Assembly (NCBI RefSeq): GCF_032854445.1
Contig: NC_088295.1
Span: 19,767,385-19,831,384, forward strand
DNA from: Liolophura sinensis
Taxonomy: Eukaryota; Mollusca; Polyplacophora; Chitonida; Chitonidae
DNA: 64,000 nt
Direction: 5' to 3'
In this document: positions 13,301 to 23,633 of the stretch, piece by piece
How positions within the stretch are numbered: position 1 is the stretch's first letter
Layout: the number at the start of each line of letters is the position of its first letter
Position numbers and translations under genes: made by a program
The notes under the pieces: model-generated
Told to the model about the DNA's origin: nothing
Database searches by the model: none
The model's input: the letters and a program-made list of their open reading frames with translations, nothing else

Positions 13301-16300
13301 TTATAAACTAAATGAAGAACAGCAATGTATCAAGAATGTATATCATCAAAGCAAGGCATTGACCTCATCTATCTGGCGAAAAAAAAATTAAATAAAAAAT
13401 ATAAACAGGTCAATTTATGAAAGATACATGTAACTCATGAATGAAAATTCAGTTTAAATGTAATTGCATTTTGTCTACATGTAGACATCCCCCCAGGTGC
13501 CAGCATCCAATTGGAGTACTGCCCATTTAAAGTACCATGCCAGCATAATACCTAAACTATGCAAGAGCACTTACTGGCTAATTATTCATGCCACTGCCCT
13601 ACAGTCTAGTGGTCACTGACCTATGTTGTCACGTGATTTATTGGCTGCAGTTAAAAATAAGCCAGGAAGTAGTTGGTCAGAACCCTGGCAAAAAGCGACG
13701 TTTTTTTCCTGTGTTTGTGGCTCTGCTCAGTTTTAAACTTAGATGTGATTTTTTTTTTTTTTTTTTTTTTGATTGGTGTTTTACGCCGTACTCAAGAATA
13801 TTTCACTTATACGACGGCGGCCAGCATTATGGTGGGCGGAAACCGGGCAGAGCCCGGGGGAAACCCACAACCATCTGCAGGTTGCTGGCAGACCTTCCCA
13901 CATACGGCCAGAGAGGAAGCCAGCATGAGCTGGACTTGAACTCACAGCGACCGCATTGGTGAGAGACTCCTGGGTCATTACGCTGTGCTAGCGCGCTAAC
14001 CAACTGAGCCACGGAGGCCCCAACTTAGATGTGAAATATTCTTCAAAACACAACCAAAACCAAATTAAAGCAATAACTTGCTATTCTGTTCACAAAAGGA
14101 AACTAGACGAAGCTGTAGGTGTTTACAAACTGGCTAGTTACAACCTGCTCACAGTGTAATATTCAAACCCAAAGAAAATTTTATTACTTTAAATGATACG
14201 TTACTTACCACATTACCCCATAAGACACACAATACACAGACAGGTGTACTGATATGCTCACAACACACCATTAAAGGAATCAAACATGCATTTTTCTTAA
14301 AGCTGTCACAAAGTGCCAAATTCCATTCCACAATTTAGATATTGTAGGCTAAGTTCATATCATTATGCTGGCATACAATGTCTGTGTTTAACATGTTATC
14401 ATTATTACTAGCTACTTCTCCTACAATCACTTTGAGGAACACAGCAAAGAAAAAAAAAAAGAAAATAAAAAAGGTGCAATTTGCTTCAGAAAACCTTCCA
14501 CCCCCACAGTTCACAGTTAATAACAAATTAATTCTCAAATTGTGCACAAGAATTCAGGGTAAGCCTCAGAACTTTGATGCCACCTGCTTCAGGGTCATGT
14601 GAGCTTTGCTGTGTTATTATAGTGGTCATATGAGAAACAATTTTTTGGACCTGAGTCACTGAATGAAATTTATGTGGTGTACCTGTAATGGGCCTCCAAT
14701 TTTAACTTCAAACAAAAGAAACAGAATGCTGCAGTTAACATTAAGTTTATAAAATTGGAACTCTTTGGTTTAACTTTTGTTCAGTGTTTAACATGTATGC
14801 AGGGTAAATGTTTTACAGTGTGGGAATTTTGTCAAGGTTGATTTGAAGAACAGAAACAAAGAGCAGCTTGAGGCATGAGACATACCTTAATGACAGGTCT
14901 ATTCTAAATCTATTAACAGCCTGACATTCTAGGACATTGAACCGAATTTCTTTAGGATTGGTGAACTAGTTTCTTCGTCTTAACTTTCAGATAAACAGTT
15001 TGCTTGCCCATGTTATGTTTTACGCTTTTCACAGGTCACAGCTGAGTAAATCATCCCAACTACACAGACATAGTTTATGTTTCTGATTTATAAACATAAA
15101 GTTGTAGAATTCAAGACTCATGGAAATCTGTTTTATATACCAAAGACCTGTTACTTGGACTTAAAAATGATATTCCAACAAAGTTAGGAAATGAGGTCAG
15201 CAGCCTCAGCACAAGATGGTTTAACTGCACAAAGCCATTTCTGATTTATGTCAAAATATGATTTTAGGCCTTATTTTTGAAACTAAAATTTTTACCAACT
15301 GGTAAATGTTATCTTAACACAATTCCATTAAAAAAAACTAAGCATTGTGACAAGGTTTGAAATTTTGACTTAAGTCAGAAATGGCTTTATGGAATTTCCC
15401 CCCTGTTTCAAGAAGTGCACCTACCTAGGTAAGCCTTAAATGAAATGTATGTTGAAGAGATATGAAGTGCCATTATCTAAGGTCTACTTAATGCTTAGTA
15501 TATTTCATGAAACTACCTGATGACTTCAGTTTTTAATATAATTAGTATTACAGGTGTGAATGCTATTTACTGGCTGAACTGATAATGTCCACCTGTAATC
15601 ATTACAGGTGAACAAAACAGAGGATTGTAGAAGTCTGGCAGCTTCCTAAAAAGTGCTTCAGTTTAAAACTAAAGTCGATCAGATGATTCATGTAGTGTTG
15701 GAATAGCTAACTGTATCAAAAAGCTTACCCAGAAACTGAAACCAACCTCACATTTGATATACCTCGCCTTGTTTTGTAACAATGAGCTAAAAATTGGTCA
15801 TATTACTTTGAATAAAATTCACTTAATGGGATTTAACTGTGACAATTATATTTCTATACAAACAAAATGAAATGAATCAAACGAAAAGAAATAAACACCC
15901 AACGTGATTCTAAAATACTGGAAAGAATTACTTATATGTCAGAGATAAGGCAATAACTCATCTACAACTGTTCATGTAGAGTTCATTCAAGTTTCTGACA
16001 TATTTTCAGCTTAGGGTTTTTTCTCTAGTAACACTCCTGGTTTTAATAATTATACAGGTGATATTGCAAATCAAGGGGTTCTCTAGGTTCAGGTGCAGAC
16101 AAAGTAAGGACAGCAGAACCCGTTCTGACGAGTTTACCCGTCAGGTGTTCTACCATTATACACACACTTACCAGTTTGTTGTTCTCATACACGTTTTCCT
16201 TATCAAGCGCATCATAGTCTCTGCAATAAAAGAAAGCACGAATAACAAAATGAGTGACTCATATCACTGAAGTAGATGGGTATACAAATGGAATTAGATC

Positions 16301-19300
16301 TCTCAAGGTTATTAAAAGGTAAAGCGGACAACACTCACACGTAAATATAACTATCTTACCACGATAATGGAAAATGGGCTACATAAAAAGGAAATGCAGG
16401 AACAGGTGCTACCAACATGTAATAATCTCACAACAGTTCTGCGTAAAATTCATTCTTATGAACACGAAGTAAGCATCATTTGTACACAGAAATCTCATCT
16501 ACATGCATACATGCACAATTTAGTAAAAGAAAAGTAAAGGATAACTCATGAATAAAAAGGTAAACATATGTGCATATATAAACGTAGGTATAGAATGAAT
16601 ACTCATTCCATGATGACATTTCAGAACACTTGGCTGATAAGTTCTTTTTGATTTTCTTCAGAATTTTTAAACACCTCAGGTTTCTATATGTCTATGTCTA
16701 TAGTATGTGTCGGTTATGTGAGCTGTGGGACCACCAATCTTGGTATACAGGTCAGCACATTTCACTAAACAACTGAGTAAAGTTAACAATACACAAACAT
16801 TTCCTGTCACATGCACTGCACGGTGGGAGTGATAATATTACTGAATTATATTAATATTTATATTATTACATGACACTGCAGACACATCCAGCTTCCTCGT
16901 CTTTAGTCCAGAATTTAACCCCAGATCAGCCAAAAAAATACACTTCCTGATCAAAATGGACGTAGCTACTTGTAAATGTATATGTAATTAATTGTGCACG
17001 AATATACAAACTGGTTCATGCACTAGTTCTTTCCAAATGTATCTGCTTTCCTAAAATCTATACTTTTTGCCTCAACACACTACAGCTGGAGTAAGTCTTA
17101 AAAGATCTGTCACCATTAGCTGACAAGATCTGGGCACTGTATACATTCAGTCTAAAGTGGCGTCCAACTTCACAGCAAAAGTCACGACATGTAGCCAGAA
17201 AACAATGGCTAGGTTTGTGCCAGATGTGGGGTGGGTACTGATGGAGAGCTGCTAACTGACTGGCCACAGGGAAGGGCTTCACCTGGGTATAACACAGCTC
17301 AACAACATAGCCCACATTTAAACGCAGGTGAATCATCAAGGATCAGCTGAGAAGTTTAAAAACTATGTCCTTTTTTCTATGTAAGGCAAGCCTCAAAGTA
17401 ATTAAGTGTACTTGGACAACTATACATGTACAGCAACACTATACATGTACAGCACAACTATACATGTACAACACACTATACATGTACATGTACAACACAA
17501 CTATACATGTACAGCACAACAATACAAGTACAACATAACTATACATGTACAACACAAGCTAGGATAGAATACATCATTAGAATACAGCCATGTGGTGTAT
17601 GTGTGTTGTATGCTCATGTGCATAGTTATCACTGAGAATGTGTTAATGATGTTTTTGTTTTCAATTCTCATTAACATCCATTAAGCTGCATATCTATATG
17701 GATAATAAGCAAATTTCTACAGTTTCTTTGTTTTTCTGCCAAAAATGCTTCTATTTTTTCCCACACATTTCATAAAAAATCAGAACTTTTAAAACCTGTC
17801 TAAAATGTCCCACAATACACAACAATGCAATTTAAAAAAGTGCACTTTACCCAAAAATCTCGATGAACATATTTGTGGTAAATAAACAGCAAAAAAATCC
17901 ATATCCTGTGTATAGTGGAACAGTTTGGAGCATTTCCTACACAGGTTTTCTGGTGAAGTCTATATCCAGTATTTCCCCAACTGATGGAATTTTTATGAAC
18001 TCATAAACCACATGGCATGTCTCATATGGGGACAGTGTGTTCTGTTCACGTGGTTTTTCGGTACTGAGGTGGACTTGGTGGAGGTGGGGTAAGTATGTCT
18101 ATGTGTGGATGCATAACCCCATAAGACCTCAGGTTATACATGTACATGTACCTTACCACACACGACTGTGGAGAGGAAACCAGTGGAGACTGGACACCTT
18201 GTCCCAATCATTACTCTTTTAGTCCTAGCTTACACACACCTGGTCTTACTTACAATCTTAATCAATGTCCCATGTGTGTATACATTTTCACAGGTAGCCT
18301 TAGAAACAACAATGCAACACTCTTAACTATAGTCTCTGAATAAGCAACTGATTAATCTTAAAATTTGTTTGTTTGGTCATCTTCTGCAGATCAATATGCA
18401 AGTTAGAAAACGAAGAATTTTAAGATGTGTATAAATATGCTTTAAGAGTAATGCAAAATGTAAATATTACGGTTAATTTTGGTGAAAGTCATACCAGTTG
18501 ATGCAGGTAAATGAGATTTTTCACCAAAACAATGACACAGGATGCATCAAGGATACAAATATTCTAAGAATTTTCACCTGAACCTAGACCTGTCGATACT
18601 TGAAGTTGTTGATCTTTGTTTTTCAGTGAAGAGGTTTTCTTGCAGAAAGACTCTTTTTGTAAACGTAAACAATAGAAGTAAGAGGTTTCTGTTGGTGTGT
18701 AACTACAGCCATTGTGAAGAGTGGAACAGAAGGAGTATTGTACTCTTTAAGTATTCATGTAGCTAATGTGTGTTTTACACTGGATTAGCCCAAATGCTCT
18801 TTTGATCTCTGCACGAATCAATCAACTTGTCAGGTTTACATGCTATGCTGCCATTTTGACAAAAGTTCAAATAATGTTTATATAAGTTTCCATGGCAACT
18901 ACCGGATCAATGAAAGCTTAAGAGGTCGCGCAACTGCAATTTTTTGTCTCCAACCGGTATTAAATATAAAAAAATTTGTTCACATGACTTGTTTCTAAAT
19001 TTCCATGGTAACATGGTAAATTGCAATTTTTCCACTACACTAATACCTGAAGTCGAAAAAGCATATGTCAGTTCTACAATATAGGTTTGATAGAGTGCTG
19101 TAACTTTGCCTCTACATTTCTATGGTAACAGAACTGTGTACTGGTGATTGGACTCACATGAGATCTGGTCTGAACTTGTGTATCATGGCACAGAAGGCCA
19201 GTCCATTTCTCCAGGAGGTGGTCATATCTGTGATGTTCACATCCCTGTACCCCTCCAATGTCCTCTTGCACCAGGTCTGCAGAGCTTTGATCTTTGACAT

Positions 19301-19306
19301 CGCCAT
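1231..19306 (-). CDS. MICALL: MICAL-like protein (CH, LIM and bMERB domains)
   Basis: Rab effector of the MICAL-like family. In vertebrates these proteins link Rab8/Rab13/Rab35-family GTPases to recycling endosome tubules, junctions and actin. Coding exons on the minus strand: 19306-19158, 16220-16172, 11424-11283, 11095-10953, 10653-8014, 7346-7232, 4268-4172, 3937-3864, 3548-3440, 3162-3116, 1253-1231. All are flanked by GT-AG and all phases agree, giving 1195 codons plus TAG. Domain order is calponin homology (about residues 3-110), a degenerate LIM (176-205), a disordered Lys/Ser/Pro-rich region (about 210-1040) and bMERB (about 1043-1188). There is no FAD monooxygenase domain, so it is MICAL-like rather than MICAL. 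The start ATG has A at -3 and G at +4. The CH domain resembles vertebrate MICALL2 slightly more than MICALL1, but one invertebrate gene may be ancestral to both. I found no NPF (EHD-binding) motif in the conceptual protein. Confidence 0.93.
1254..3115. other. MICALL intron 10, no gene seen
   Basis: Intron between the penultimate and last coding exons. Apart from the 29-bp palindromic array at 1.44 kb it shows only AT-rich unique-looking sequence. The short open frames on both strands lack splice context or family resemblance. Confidence 0.6.
1441..1526. repeat. 29-bp palindromic tandem repeat (3 copies)
   Basis: About three near-identical 29-bp units, at 1442, 1471 and 1500. Each contains ACTGTTAATATATAACAGT, an almost perfect palindrome that would form an AT-rich hairpin. 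It lies in the last intron of MICALL. Confidence 0.85.
4269..7231. other. MICALL intron 6, no gene seen
   Basis: A 2.96-kb intron splitting the first and second bMERB exons. I saw no convincing exon or SINE. A splice-bracketed 34-bp piece at 5495-5528 would break the frame and is not used. Confidence 0.6.
7391..7539. repeat. cluster of four inverted repeats (fold-back region)
   Basis: Four hairpins in 150 bp of MICALL intron 5: 7391-7410 (TGATGCC arms, 6-nt loop); 7422-7472 (11-bp GTTGACTGTGT outer arms plus 7-bp CTTTGCC inner arms); 7490-7515 (TGACA and CATCGC arms); and 7529-7539 (GGCC arms). A repeat-element tail follows at 7.75 kb. This looks like part of a fold-back mobile element, but no terminal inverted repeats were delimited. 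Confidence 0.6.
7746..7816 (+). mobile_element. SINE-like 3' tail with (ATTC)n
   Basis: Contains GATATGGCTGAAATATTGCC followed by GTGGCGTTAAGCC and four ATTC units. A diverged relative is at 43735-43797. Tails of this form (a conserved block, then a 4-bp microsatellite) are typical of short retroelements in molluscs and their relatives. The 5' part is not recognisable. Confidence 0.6.
8014..10653 (-). CDS. MICALL: MICALL coding exon 5: degenerate LIM and disordered region
   Basis: A 2640-bp (880-codon) exon, open throughout. It starts [13 protein letters not shown] and then has a LIM first zinc module, C176-x2-C179-x17-H197-x2-C200. The next expected cysteine is H203 and the four ligands of the second module are absent. 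The rest is low complexity: RS/SP-rich, Lys/Glu-rich, then a proline-rich block with PPRPPRSP and PPKPPR (about 9290-9500), then three copies of a P-x-WQKE-x2-R-[RK] motif (near 8850, 8670 and 8465) and a 13-residue tandem repeat (8307-8423). The donor is placed at CCTGGG|GTAAGA, which joins in frame to the bMERB exon. Open frames on the opposite strand here are shadows. Confidence 0.92.
8307..8423 (-). repeat. MICALL: 39-bp coding minisatellite in MICALL (3 copies)
   Basis: Three 39-bp units, starting near 8308, 8347 and 8386, encode a 13-residue repeat of the form PEKKR-[LV]-VPER-[PQ]-x-x inside the disordered region. The unit length is a multiple of three, so copy number can vary without a frameshift. 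Confidence 0.9.
10953..11095 (-). CDS. MICALL: MICALL coding exon 4: CH-LIM linker
   Basis: A 143-bp exon joining the CH exon (phase 1) to the large exon (phase 0). It encodes a hydrophilic linker beginning [20 protein letters not shown]. The vertebrate MICALL2 linker after the CH domain also begins with a Gly-Gly then KR-containing stretch, which supports the assignment. The acceptor is at 11096-11097 and the donor GTACTT at 10952-10947; the donor is non-ideal at +4 and +5. Confidence 0.85.
11283..19306 (-). CDS. MICALL: MICALL coding exons 1-3: calponin-homology domain
   Basis: Three exons (19306-19158, 16220-16172, 11424-11283) encode one CH domain. Diagnostic blocks are [48 protein letters not shown] and [18 protein letters not shown]. 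These are the signature of the single CH domain of MICAL and MICAL-like proteins, which usually packs against the C-terminal region rather than binding actin strongly. Phases are 2, 0 and 1 at the three exon ends and all match. The separating introns are about 2.9 and 4.7 kb; they hold a 17-18-bp tandem array near 17.4 kb and two SINEs. Confidence 0.94.
11630..11800 (-). mobile_element. degraded SINE family A fragment
   Basis: Matches the middle of the 13.77-14.02 kb element: GGGAGGAAACCGGGCAAAG, CGCAGGTTGCTGGTAGAT, GTATGGCCGGAGAGG and GGTGAGAGGCTCCTGAG. Both ends are lost or diverged. It has no coding potential. Confidence 0.75.
13749..14021 (-). mobile_element. tRNA-derived SINE (family A), full length, with 13-bp TSD
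   Basis: On the minus strand the element starts GGGGCCTCCGTGGCTCAGTT. It has a tRNA-like A box (GTGGCTCAGTTGG) and B box (GAGTTCAAGTCC), a central body, the conserved AAGTGAAATATTCTTGAGTA block and a long A tail, which appears as T22 at 13749-13770. It is flanked by perfect 13-bp direct repeats AACTTAGATGTGA at 13736-13748 and 14022-14034. That is a textbook retroposition footprint and suggests a fairly recent insertion. Confidence 0.93.
16221..19157. other. MICALL intron 1 within the coding region
   Basis: A 2.9-kb intron between the first two CH-domain exons. It holds the ACATGTAC-type tandem array near 17.4 kb. The short open frames do not resemble exons. Confidence 0.6.
17416..17555. repeat. 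17-18-bp tandem array based on CTATACATGTACA
   Basis: About eight imperfect copies of a unit such as CTATACATGTACAACACA. ACATGTAC-type palindromic words also recur singly throughout the window. The array lies in an intron of MICALL. Confidence 0.85.
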
Positions 19307-19386
19307 GGTTACCTGGGGTGTGTTGTAACTTTTCTTTGTTTTCTGCCTATCAAGTATCAGGCAAGATCAGGTATATCGATGGACAC
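19307..19386 (-). other. MICALL: MICALL 5' untranslated exon segment next to the ATG
   Basis: Immediately upstream of the ATG at 19306. It begins at a good 3' splice site on the minus strand (pyrimidine-rich stretch, then CTAG at 19390-19387). The acceptor implies at least one upstream non-coding exon. Joined to the candidate exon ending at 41472, it would contain the end of a 19-codon upstream ORF that stops at 19350. Confidence 0.65.
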
Positions 19387-19962
19387 CTAGAAAAAACCAG
19401 AGAGAAAACGAATGTTTAAAAAATATTTTAAATGAAATGTTATAAATTATCATACTAAACCTTCATGAGTACAGTGGAACAGCATAACACATGACTGTAT
19501 CCCATATCAAGTCCACTGGCACACACATGTGTGTACTTTCGACGACGTAAAGCAGACTATTTACACCTGTAAGAGCACCTAAAACCTTGTTATGTACAGG
19601 TAACACTGTCACAGGCAACTGCAATGCACTGCATGCATCTGTGTGGGGCTCTCATCCACACATGCATGTATACTTTAACACACGAAAATGCACCAAAGAC
19701 CTGCATGCCATATTTACCTGCATAGGTATTTTACAATTACCTATGTTATCTTTCCACAACAATGCCCAAGAAATCTATACTCACTGAAAAGCTCACAGGA
19801 AACTCCTCAACTACTGGTCATAAATCTTTCAAAGAGTGCTACCATAGATACCGATCTCTATGCAGTTTTCATAAACCACAGTCTAACAAAATTACGTATT
19901 TGAGCTTAGCTGTCCCAGCAATAAGAGCCGCAAACTCAAATCAGCCAGCATATATCATGTCA

Positions 19963-20648
19963 GTCAGGTAATTACCTGAGGGGCCTATACAGCTGGTGCT
20001 AATGAAAACTAGGCACCTGTCCTTCATAAGCTGAGAACATCATACTGTACCTGAAGCTAATTCTCCTGTACAGTACATACCTGGGATGCTGATAGCTAGA
20101 CAAGTTATCACCTAGCTTCACAGAGGTACATACATACCATCATCACAGGTCCAGCTACAGGAGAGACGTTTATTTGCTCACCTGCGACACCTAATTATTT
20201 ACCTAACACAAAACTGCTCTCCGGTGCAACAAGCCAGAGGTGACAAACAATACTTATTAGCCACACAATCACCAGGAACATAACTCACATTATACCTGTG
20301 GGGTATTCTGACAGACGAATGACCACAGTTCACAGACAGGTACATGTTGATCAAACACTGCCAGAAGCTTTCTGTGCCTATCTGACCTAACTTCCGTCTG
20401 ACAGATCAATAGCACTAATCATTTCAGTTAGATCATTTCCGTTTTGTTCAAACAGGCTCTACAGTACCCAATGTGGCTTCAGGGATTCACAGAACACAGG
20501 AATGGTTTTAACTGTGGACCTGTCCTACACTACCAGCTTGTGTAACTGATCAGGCAACAGAAAAACCATTAATGTTATACATAATAATAGCCACATATAT
20601 ATGCACGTATTCTGCCACTCATGCCAGGTCTGCACCAAGTTACCTGGC
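19963..20648. promoter_or_regulatory. candidate enhancer: CAGGTR/YACCTG cluster
   Basis: Nine exact CAGGTA or CAGGTG hexamers (either strand) fall in about 690 bp, starting 0.6 kb upstream of the MICALL 5' untranslated segment. Chance expectation for these four words at equal base frequencies is about 0.7. CAGGTR is the core E2-box recognised by Snail/ZEB and some bHLH factors. Regulatory function is inferred only. Confidence 0.35.
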
Positions 20649-21371
20649 TATGAAGGTGTAGAAAAACTTGATCAGTACTTATATAGGCCTTGATGAGTAA
20701 TATCTTATTTGCACATATAAATCCACATGGGAAGGTACTTAGAGTGCTAGGGCTTTAAAAAAAACAAGGAAAATATTGCATATTTGTCTAAAATTTTCAA
20801 TATTTGATTAAAATAGTCATAAAACAGCAGACACGAATATCTAGACAAATAACCCAAAACAGCAAAAAAACAACCCAGAACCGTTTTGGACAGACAGACA
20901 GCCTAAATATTAAGTAAAGAAATATTTAGAGACATGCATTTATCTCTGGCCCAAAAAAATCTATACCGGGACTAAGTCCACACTAACATATATTTAAGAG
21001 TCCAAAGAAGGAGACAGCAGTGCAGGGGAGGTATGAAACCCATTATGGGACCATTTAGATTTGATTAGATCAAAGAACGGTACCTGATTTATACCTGATC
21101 AGCTGACATCTTGATAGCTCATGAAACCAACGTCACAATTTCTTTAAAAATAGACATCAGATTTTTTTCCCAGTAACTGATAATTGATTCTCTTATAAAT
21201 CTTTAACTGGAGAGGCTGGATGATCCCTTTTTATTGGTAAACAGTTTCATTTAGACATGAAGGTATGTTGTCAACTCAGCTCAATGAGAGCTTATCAGAC
21301 ACCTCTCTAATGATGCATGACAATAGATTACAGGCATATTAAGCTGTGAAATGGTTTTGATACACAGATAA

Positions 21372-21372
<1 letters not shown>

Positions 21373-21411
<39 letters not shown>
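21373..21411. repeat. AT dinucleotide microsatellite
   Basis: (AT)n of about 39 bp, interrupted once by AC. It lies in the long 5' intron of MICALL. Confidence 0.9.
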
Positions 21412-23607
21412 CAGCCAGGTAGACTGTCAATAAGCAAATGAATATACCTGGCCCTATGAACACCTGAGTGCCTGATAACTATAAAAGGTATTGTATCAGA
21501 TTTAATCAAACTTAGGCCTGTGCGTCTCTACATCATTCTGCATCAACTGACAAGTTTTTGTGTTCAATTGTGCTTTCAAATAACCCTGACTGTTTTGACT
21601 GTTTATTCATTAAAGTAGATCATCAAAATGATTTAATGGTGAATCTTGAATCCCGAATCAAGTAACATTTCAAGGTTGTCTTTTGTGTCTGTAATTTACT
21701 TAATCTTTTGTTTTTGCAACATTATTAAGACACTGATCTAAGTGTAGATCTGGAATTTAGTTGGGCTTAGTGTTGGCACAAGCATAAACACAAGCATTGC
21801 AATAAATTGTTTTTCTTCCGTCTTTTTTTTTTGGGGGGGGAGGCAAATACAATATATTTCTGTATTTTTATTATTTTTTTACCTCATAATTGTGCATCCA
21901 TGTACTATACAATTTTAATCAAATGTCTACCTAATCAACTGCTTTCACATAAGTAAAGGAGAAGAAAACATAAAAATGAACCCAAACTCAGATGAAGGAG
22001 CGTCAAAACTTAGCGTCAAACAAGCATGCATGTATGTACGCTGTGCCACCTGCCTACAGGCTGCTGTTTGCCACAAGTAACACCCAGCCTGCTATAGGCA
22101 TGATTTAAAACATTCCTAATTACCACAGCTATTGACAACTACCAGGCCTGCTTTCTGAATTTTGGGTCCATATTAGCATTCTGCTGAATCCTAATGCATA
22201 CATTAGTGTTCTGCATATGACTTCAAACAGCTTTCTGCATATAGCTGTGTGCACATGTACTCTGTGCATGTATAACTGTTAATCAGCCCTGTCAGAATGA
22301 AAAACAGGCCACTGATTCACAGTTAATCGATGCTGTTTTTATCACTGCCTCAAGTCTACATCGGTGAAAAAAGAATTTTTACACAGGGAATTAGTGGAAC
22401 ATAATTGATGAATGTTCTTGTCAGGCAGCATTTAGCATACATGATATATACATGTACATGGGCGTACATGTAGGTGTCTTGTTTGTAGTACCTGTCCAGC
22501 TAAAGTTACTGTCAGAATGAATGTCCACAAATAGAAATGTTTTCACAGGTAAAGTATACACAAACTGTACATGCATCTCAATGAAATAGTGATTTAAAAA
22601 AGCTAAACATGAATTATGTTACAACATATCAAGGTTACAGACATGATGAAGTCTGTCACTACTTTGCTTAATGTTGGTGGTTTACTCCAGGCACTCAAGT
22701 TTTATTCCAGCTATCAAACTAACTGCTTCTGAAAAGGTGAATTATTCTTGAGTACAAGATTATAACAACAAAGAATCAAATGAAATACAGAGTGTGTTAC
22801 ATGCCACATACTATATTAATTACTTTTCAGTCATGAAGTGACTGCCAATACTGTGAAAATGGATAGCTGGGTGATTAGGCTGAGCCTGACTACATGTTTA
22901 AACCTGCATCATTTATAATACAGGGAGCTTGAGCAAATTCACTTCAGAATAGTAACATCGTTAAGGTGACAGATTTAACCAGGTAAACTAGATTTTCCTG
23001 ATAATACACTGGGTTAATGAAGACAATTTGTCTCAAATCAAGGGAAAGGAAATTAGCCAGTTATACAGAGTAAATGGAATTATATCTTCATGTACATGTA
23101 CTATCACAAATATAATACGACCCTATTAAGAAACTGAAACCATTGTATTTTTTTCTTTACTTTTAACATCAGAAGCCCAATGCACAGATACTAATATACA
23201 CTTGACTCAAATGACTTATTCTCTACATGTAATCAGTGTCAAGCTCTTACCTGTTCAGATATGAGAAAAGACCTGACCATCAGCTGTAGGCTAGGGGCAC
23301 TGTCTTATCTCACACAGGTAAGTGTGTTCGTGATGGGGAGCCTGTTATACTGGTTAACTGGCCAGTCAGCTCCACTGTTACATATAAACGTCCGTGTAGT
23401 GTACATTCCTCTGTCAGTATAGCCTATTTACATATGTACATAAGGGAATCAGAGATTCGCTCAGCTGTGACAACCCACAAGTCCTTAAAATGCACTAATA
23501 GACGGCCTATCAGCAGGCCGACTGCCTCGATGAGTCATGGAGTGGTTGACATAAACACAGCTAGCTGACATAAAGACCATATACCTGTACCATCCGATCC
23601 TCAGGAA

Positions 23608-23633
23608 GGGGGGTGGGGGTGGGGGTGGGGGTG
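23608..23633 (+). repeat. G5T repeat, possible G-quadruplex
   Basis: A run of GGGGGT units gives at least four G tracts of three or more with single-T loops, which is a canonical quadruplex-forming pattern. It is isolated in an otherwise AT-rich intron. Confidence 0.8.

Larger units (their letters stand above)
11425..16171. other. MICALL intron 2 (between CH exons 2 and 3)
   Basis: A 4.7-kb intron. It contains two minus-oriented copies of SINE family A (11.63-11.80 kb, degraded; 13.75-14.02 kb, with target-site duplication). The rest shows no exon, RNA gene or tandem array that I recognise. Confidence 0.6.
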
